IMG/VR virus record: IMGVR_UViG_3300020183_000243
Coordinates: 1-35,486 of that record
Length of the DNA stretch: 35,486 nt
Reading direction: 5' to 3' (one strand)
Source: a virus
Part shown: piece by piece, positions 31,696-35,486 of the stretch
How positions within the stretch are numbered: the stretch's first letter is position 1
How the letters are laid out: every line of letters starts with the position of its first letter
Translations under genes and position numbers: made by a program
Notes under the pieces: generated by a model
Told to the model about the DNA's origin: nothing
What the model saw: only the letters and a program-made list of their open reading frames with translations
Databases searched by the model: none

Positions 31696-33105
31696 ATGAG
31701 CACTTTCTTCTATGACAGACAGGTGAGGAGATTCCTGCAGCAGGTTATAGCGGTGTTCTCTGATTTCAACGTGGAGTTTGGCCAGGACAGCCAAGGCAGT
31801 ACTACGCTTTATCGCGTGCCTGTTCGCTATGGCGATCCAACAAGGATGTCAGCGGCCATACTCAGGGACAATTCAGAAAACAAGCTAACATCAGTGCCTG
31901 TGATGAGTGTATACATAACCAGCTTAGAATATGATCGCGAGAGGACGCAGGATCCTACTTTCGTCAGCAAGATCTCTGTGCGAGAGCGCAAATTAGCCGC
32001 CGATGAACAAACCTTGAGCATCTACCAAGGCAACGCTCTGACCGTAGAGAGGCTGATGCCTGTGCCATATGAGCTCAATGTCAATCTCGACATATATACA
32101 TCAAACACCGAGCAAAAACTCCAGATACTAGAGCAGATATTGCCCTTGTTCAATCCCGATCTAGAGATCCAAAGCACGGACAACTTCATCGACTGGGCTA
32201 GCCTCAGCTACATACATCTGGACAATGTCATATGGAGCAATCGCTCTATCCCGGTAGGCACAGAAGACACCATAGATGTCAGCACATTGAGTTTCTATAT
32301 CCCTATATGGTTGAGCGCGCCTGCTAAGATAAAGAAACTGGGTGTGATACAGAGCATCATCAACAGCATATACGATGCCAAAACCGGCGATCTCAATGAT
32401 GACATAGTCACAGCCAGCAATCTTCTTAGGAACAGGCAATACATCACCCCATTGGGATATAATCTATTGTTGTTGAATGGACAAGCCACATTGCTACCAT
32501 CCAACTATCCGTTGATCCGAGGTGACGACACCACCGATGTGCCAGTCAATGAAAACGATCCCATATACTGGGATCCTGTAGTACAGACTTTTGGTCAATT
32601 GACCAACGGCATCAGCCAGTTGAGGCTGCGCTACGACAACCCAGACACGGTCAGAGAGATAGTGGGAACCGTGGCGCTTAATCCCGCTGACCCATCAGTG
32701 TTGCTGTTCACTGTGGATATAGATACCATACCTAGTAACAGCATGCCACCAGTGACAGCAATCATCGATCCGCTAAGGAGTTACCCTGGAGATGGTCTGC
32801 CTGCGGCAGCCTTAGGGCAGCGTTATCTCATACTTAACGACATCAACGCAGGAAAGTCAGGAGACAACAGCTTCGATGGTGCTGATGGTTGGAAGAGCAA
32901 CGGCAATGATCTAGTGGCTTCTGCCAATGACATCATCAGCTACACAGGAGCCACATGGCAAGTGGCGTGGGATGCATCAGGGATAACTAAGACTGAATAC
33001 GTCACAAATTTGACCACAAGCATACAATACAAGTGGACCGGCACGCAATGGCAAAAGAGCTACGAAGGCGAATATCCAGCGGGACAATGGTCATTGGTCC
33101 TATAA
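31696..33105 (+). CDS. 15: gp15-like tail terminator / sheath stabiliser
   Basis: gp15 caps the tail tube and sheath and joins the tail to the neck. The 469-residue product has the family start (MSTFFYDRQVRRFLQQVIAVFSDFNVEFG), YRVPVRYGDPTRMSAAILRDNSENKLTSVPVMSVYITSLEYDR, and INLD-type strands. T4 gp15 is 272 residues. The C-terminal ~180 residues form an extension ending LTTSIQYKWTGTQWQKSYEGEYPAGQWSLVL, seen in marine T4-like relatives as I remember. It starts one base after the gp14 stop and overlaps the Nudix gene. Confidence 0.84.
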   Translation: MSTFFYDRQVRRFLQQVIAVFSDFNVEFGQDSQGSTTLYRVPVRYGDPTRMSAAILRDNSENKLTSVPVMSVYITSLEYDRERTQDPTFVSKISVRERKLAADEQTLSIYQGNALTVERLMPVPYELNVNLDIYTSNTEQKLQILEQILPLFNPDLEIQSTDNFIDWASLSYIHLDNVIWSNRSIPVGTEDTIDVSTLSFYIPIWLSAPAKIKKLGVIQSIINSIYDAKTGDLNDDIVTASNLLRNRQYITPLGYNLLLLNGQATLLPSNYPLIRGDDTTDVPVNENDPIYWDPVVQTFGQLTNGISQLRLRYDNPDTVREIVGTVALNPADPSVLLFTVDIDTIPSNSMPPVTAIIDPLRSYPGDGLPAAALGQRYLILNDINAGKSGDNSFDGADGWKSNGNDLVASANDIISYTGATWQVAWDASGITKTEYVTNLTTSIQYKWTGTQWQKSYEGEYPAGQWSLVL

Positions 33106-33521
33106 AAGCAGCCGGAGCACTGTTTTATTCCGCCAGCAGCCACAGATATCTTTTCTTGCTGCGTTCAGCTGACCGCCACGCTGATACTTGGGGCATCGTG
33201 GGAGGCAAGTTAGAACGCTATGAAAGCATAATCGATTGCCTCACAAGGGAAACCAAGGAAGAGCTGGGATTCCAACCCAACATACTCAAGACCATACCCA
33301 TAGATCTGTTCATAAGCCCAGACACTAGGTTCGAATATCATACCTTCGTGTGCGTCGTCGCTGAAGAATTCATCCCCCTTCTCAATGATGAGCACAAAGG
33401 ATATTGTTGGACCAGCTTGGATGGGTTACCAAGGCCACTGCATCCAGGGCTGTTCAACAGCATGAACATGGATGAGCTAAAGCAAAAGTTCAAGAGCATA
33501 AACCAGCACGCTTGGCTTTAG
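33087..33521 (+). CDS. Nudix hydrolase
   Basis: Nudix enzymes cleave nucleoside diphosphates linked to another group, such as oxidised nucleotides, ADP-ribose, dinucleotides or RNA caps. The box GX5EX7REUXEEXGU is complete: G40, E46, R54, E55, E58, E59, G61 from the chosen start. The frame opens at 33033, but ATG 33087 lies 19 bases inside the end of gp15 and gives a start just before the first strand (IKAAGALFYS). The Shine-Dalgarno there is weak, so the start is uncertain. Product about 144 residues. It is convergent with the next gene, overlapping by four bases. The substrate is unknown. Confidence 0.85.
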   Translation: MVIGPIKAAGALFYSASSHRYLFLLRSADRHADTWGIVGGKLERYESIIDCLTRETKEELGFQPNILKTIPIDLFISPDTRFEYHTFVCVVAEEFIPLLNDEHKGYCWTSLDGLPRPLHPGLFNSMNMDELKQKFKSINQHAWL

Positions 33522-34270
33522 AGGTCAGCTATGCTGGTGAACTCCCGGAAAGTTATACACCTGTAATTAGGTAACACGGTCTGTCGCCTAGCGCTAGGCG
33601 GGTTGACATCTATGCGATAAAACGTCACATCCTTGTAACAAACCATCAGCTTATATAGATTATCTTGCCAATCGCTGTCGTTGACTTTGTCATTCTTGCG
33701 GCCATACCAACATTCACCCGCATATATGTTATTGTTTTCCGTGGCCTGTGGCTGTCCATCGAACCCAAACATGAAGACTTGATCCGCACCATGGAAACAG
33801 GCTACCGATACAGCGGCGGCTCCGGCATCCATCCTCTGTGACATGGGTATCAGTTCCATGATGGGATAGATGCGCTGTATCTCCTGTGTGGTATATGAGA
33901 TGGTGTGCAGATCCTTGGGAATGGCGGTTGATAACAGCCTGTTGTTTATGATCAGGAAGTCGAGATCTCCCGCTTCAGAAAAAGCCCTGTTGCAACCATA
34001 GATGATATTATATTTTTCTAAGGCTTTATACCTGTTGCTTAAATTAAGCTTATCCAGTGGATATCTCAGCCTGCTGATGCCATTGCCTAAGACTATGGCA
34101 CGACCATGGCTGCGGAAGAACTTTTGCCTGGGCTTGTAATGCCTGCGCAGTATCTTATCGCCCAGCTGGTAGTTCAGCCATTCTCCCTCGTAGGTATCCG
34201 CGAACACTGGATCCAATGGTTTGGGCGGTAATGGTTTTATTATCCTGATATCGTTGTTTATAAAACCCAT
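33518..34270 (-). CDS. Putative Rossmann-like protein, possibly glycosyltransferase-like
   Basis: The 250-residue product has AIVLGNGISRLRYPLDKL near residue 57, IIYGCNRAF, DLDFLIINNRL, and DAGAAAVSVACFHGADQVFMFGFDG near 148-172. This G-N-G-x-S ... S/D-x-G-A ... G-x-D-G layout resembles phage proteins distantly similar to DUF115/sialyltransferase-like folds, from memory. A sugar-transfer role is possible but not shown. It begins two bases after the stop of the chaperone-like gene and has no clear Shine-Dalgarno, so expression probably depends on that gene. Confidence 0.65.
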   Translation of the reverse strand: MGFINNDIRIIKPLPPKPLDPVFADTYEGEWLNYQLGDKILRRHYKPRQKFFRSHGRAIVLGNGISRLRYPLDKLNLSNRYKALEKYNIIYGCNRAFSEAGDLDFLIINNRLLSTAIPKDLHTISYTTQEIQRIYPIMELIPMSQRMDAGAAAVSVACFHGADQVFMFGFDGQPQATENNNIYAGECWYGRKNDKVNDSDWQDNLYKLMVCYKDVTFYRIDVNPPSARRQTVLPNYRCITFREFTSIADL

Positions 34271-34272
34271 CG

Positions 34273-34737
34273 TTATGAATCTAGCGAGCTCCCGTCAGAT
34301 ATAAAGTCTTGATATCTTGGCCATTGGAGGGCAGTGGCTATCGCTATGAAAGCTGTAATATCAGTGGCCGCCATCAGTGCTATCTTGTTCGCGTTCGCTG
34401 CACTCCGCACTTCCGCGCGATAACTTGCATGGCTGGCAGGTATCTCTTTTCCGGTTTCCAACTTGCGGATGACCATCCAATCGCTTTGAAACAACATGCT
34501 ATAAGCGGTATTATCAACCTGCGCTTTCCATTGTTCCTTGAGCTGATCGAGGTCTTTGGGGATATCATGATCCCAATAAAAACGATCATCATGGCGCACA
34601 GTATCCGCGACTTCAGTTATCCCGATCAAATCCCGATCAGCTTGCGATGATAATCTAAGCCAGTTGGCTGGATAGCTGATGTCATCATGGGTGAAAGCAT
34701 GGTCTATCAGTAGTGGTTTTCCGTCTAATATGAACAT
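34273..34737 (-). CDS. Tail fibre assembly chaperone-like protein
   Basis: The 154-residue product contains SMLFQSDWMVIRKLETGKEIPASHASYRAEVRSAAN (about residues 80-115). The pattern (L...DW.V.R..E.....P....YR..VR) is typical of the phage tail-assembly chaperone family that folds or attaches tail fibres. The last part is helical with ALQWPRYQDF. Its ATG overlaps the stop of the tail-fibre gene (TAATG), so the chaperone and fibre are probably made together. The N-terminal ~75 residues are specific to this phage group. Confidence 0.7.
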   Translation of the reverse strand: MFILDGKPLLIDHAFTHDDISYPANWLRLSSQADRDLIGITEVADTVRHDDRFYWDHDIPKDLDQLKEQWKAQVDNTAYSMLFQSDWMVIRKLETGKEIPASHASYRAEVRSAANANKIALMAATDITAFIAIATALQWPRYQDFISDGSSLDS

Positions 34738-35486
34738 TATCGTGCCCTCGAAATGTTGAATGGATTCTCAGCAAAAGCTGCGTAGATGTATGTGCCGCCG
34801 TTGGCATTGATTGAACCATCAGAGCCATTGCGATATTTGAATCCGTTTGATAAAAAATCTACTGGTGTTGTAATTGTTGCTTCACTTGCTGAAGATTGAG
34901 CAAACAAAGGTAAATTAGCAACATTGAATGTATTTCTACTTGAATCAACTATCCACCAACCATCGCCTGATACATCTCTGCGCTTCCACATAAGCCAACG
35001 GGGCCGGAAACCCGTGTACACAAAAGGCCCATCCGACGATCCATTCCCAGTATAGATACCAAAGGCACTATACCCACGGACTGCGGCAAAACAATACGCG
35101 ATCATTTGTTGAGAACTATTAGTTCTATTTAAAGAGCCAACAGAAAAAACAGTTGAATTAAATGTTGGAGAACCTCCGTTCCATGCTGTGTTATCTGTTG
35201 CTTCTCCGTCAGTGCCAGTTGTGGTTTGAAATAACTTTAGGTATTTAGTTGCGCCAATTGATGTGTGATAAACCGCCCCACCAATAGCAGCACTATCTCT
35301 ATTCTTAACAAGTATCATGCTCGGCGCGACACCAAGGCCATGCCCAACGGTCGCGTTAGCCCCCGTTCCCGTATATGTTGCAATACTAAACCCAGCAGTC
35401 GTATTGACGTTCACGACTGAATTGATCGTGCCTGCAAAATTGGATGCGCCTGCGGTGCTGTTCGTGTTTGCAGTATTGCCCATGCC
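34737..35486 (-). CDS. Tail fibre protein, C-terminal part (window edge)
   Basis: 250 codons are open to the last base, so the N-terminus lies outside the window; the ATG at 35483 is probably internal. The sequence AGFSIATYTGTGANATVGHGLGVAPSMILVKNRD and later FRPRWLMWKRRD...GWWIVDSSRNTFN, ending YIYAAFAENPF, is the marine phage fibre domain I recall as DUF7483. It is rich in Gly, Thr and Asn, as expected for a trimeric fibre. It precedes, and overlaps, the chaperone-like gene. A host-recognition role is inferred from family and context. Confidence 0.78.
   Translation of the reverse strand, partial: GMGNTANTNSTAGASNFAGTINSVVNVNTTAGFSIATYTGTGANATVGHGLGVAPSMILVKNRDSAAIGGAVYHTSIGATKYLKLFQTTTGTDGEATDNTAWNGGSPTFNSTVFSVGSLNRTNSSQQMIAYCFAAVRGYSAFGIYTGNGSSDGPFVYTGFRPRWLMWKRRDVSGDGWWIVDSSRNTFNVANLPLFAQSSASEATITTPVDFLSNGFKYRNGSDGSINANGGTYIYAAFAENPFNISRAR

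Noticed and set aside
1-35486. Prophage or integrated element
   Set aside because: No integrase, repressor, attachment repeats or bacterial flanking genes are visible; the content is that of a virulent T4-like phage.

Overview
The window is part of the genome of a T4-like contractile-tailed phage. Recognisable relatives of T4 proteins include the ssDNA-binding protein gp32, recombinase UvsX and its mediator UvsY, large terminase gp17, a probable small terminase gp16, head-completion nuclease gp4, tail sheath gp18, tail tube gp19, neck proteins gp13 and gp14, sheath terminator gp15 and dNMP kinase gp1. The style is that of marine or freshwater T4-like phages. A 78-residue protein closely resembling the alphaproteobacterial Usg family points to an alphaproteobacterial host; this is inference. 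No integrase, attachment site, CRISPR array or conventional tRNA was seen.

Layout. Positions 1-8300, all minus strand, carry the recombination genes gp32, uvsX and uvsY. Woven into them is a tightly overlapping set of modification enzymes: a sulfotransferase, two related radical SAM proteins, a short-chain dehydrogenase, a methyltransferase and a NodU-type carbamoyltransferase that runs off the left edge. Positions 8300-12300 (minus) hold a large putative virion protein, gp17 and the Usg-like gene. At 12342-14246 a single plus-strand radical SAM gene interrupts the minus-strand array. Positions 14257-20209 (minus) carry conserved phage proteins that are probably virion components. Several have N termini resembling the T4 capsid-targeting peptide, and two have degenerate Hint (intein-like) domains. 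Positions 20241-27136 (minus) hold gp16-like, gp4, a cupredoxin-like protein with a long Ser-Pro tail, a tail-tube-like protein, gp19 and an enlarged gp18. Positions 27229-30205 contain a plus-strand zinc-ribbon/HNH-like gene, then minus-strand gp1, gp13 and an unknown conserved protein. A 325-base noncoding divergent region (30206-30530) follows and contains a candidate structured RNA. Then come gp14, gp15 and a Nudix hydrolase (plus). The right end (minus) has an unknown Rossmann-like protein, a tail-fibre chaperone-like protein and the C-terminal part of a tail-fibre protein.

Expression. Short octamers matching the T4 late promoter (NATAAATA) precede gp18, gp19, gp13, gp14, the tail-tube-like gene and the Usg-like gene. 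In several cases they sit only 4-7 bases from the start codon, which would give almost leaderless mRNAs. Most other genes overlap or abut, with Shine-Dalgarno sequences inside the preceding gene, suggesting translational coupling. One clear intrinsic terminator lies after gp19.

Most notable observations: the enzyme cassette threaded through the recombination genes; the tRNA-like multibranched RNA candidate at 30359-30483; the two Hint domains that share the same lost catalytic residues; and the capsid-targeting-like N termini. Family assignments come from recognising motifs in the translated sequence; no database search was run.
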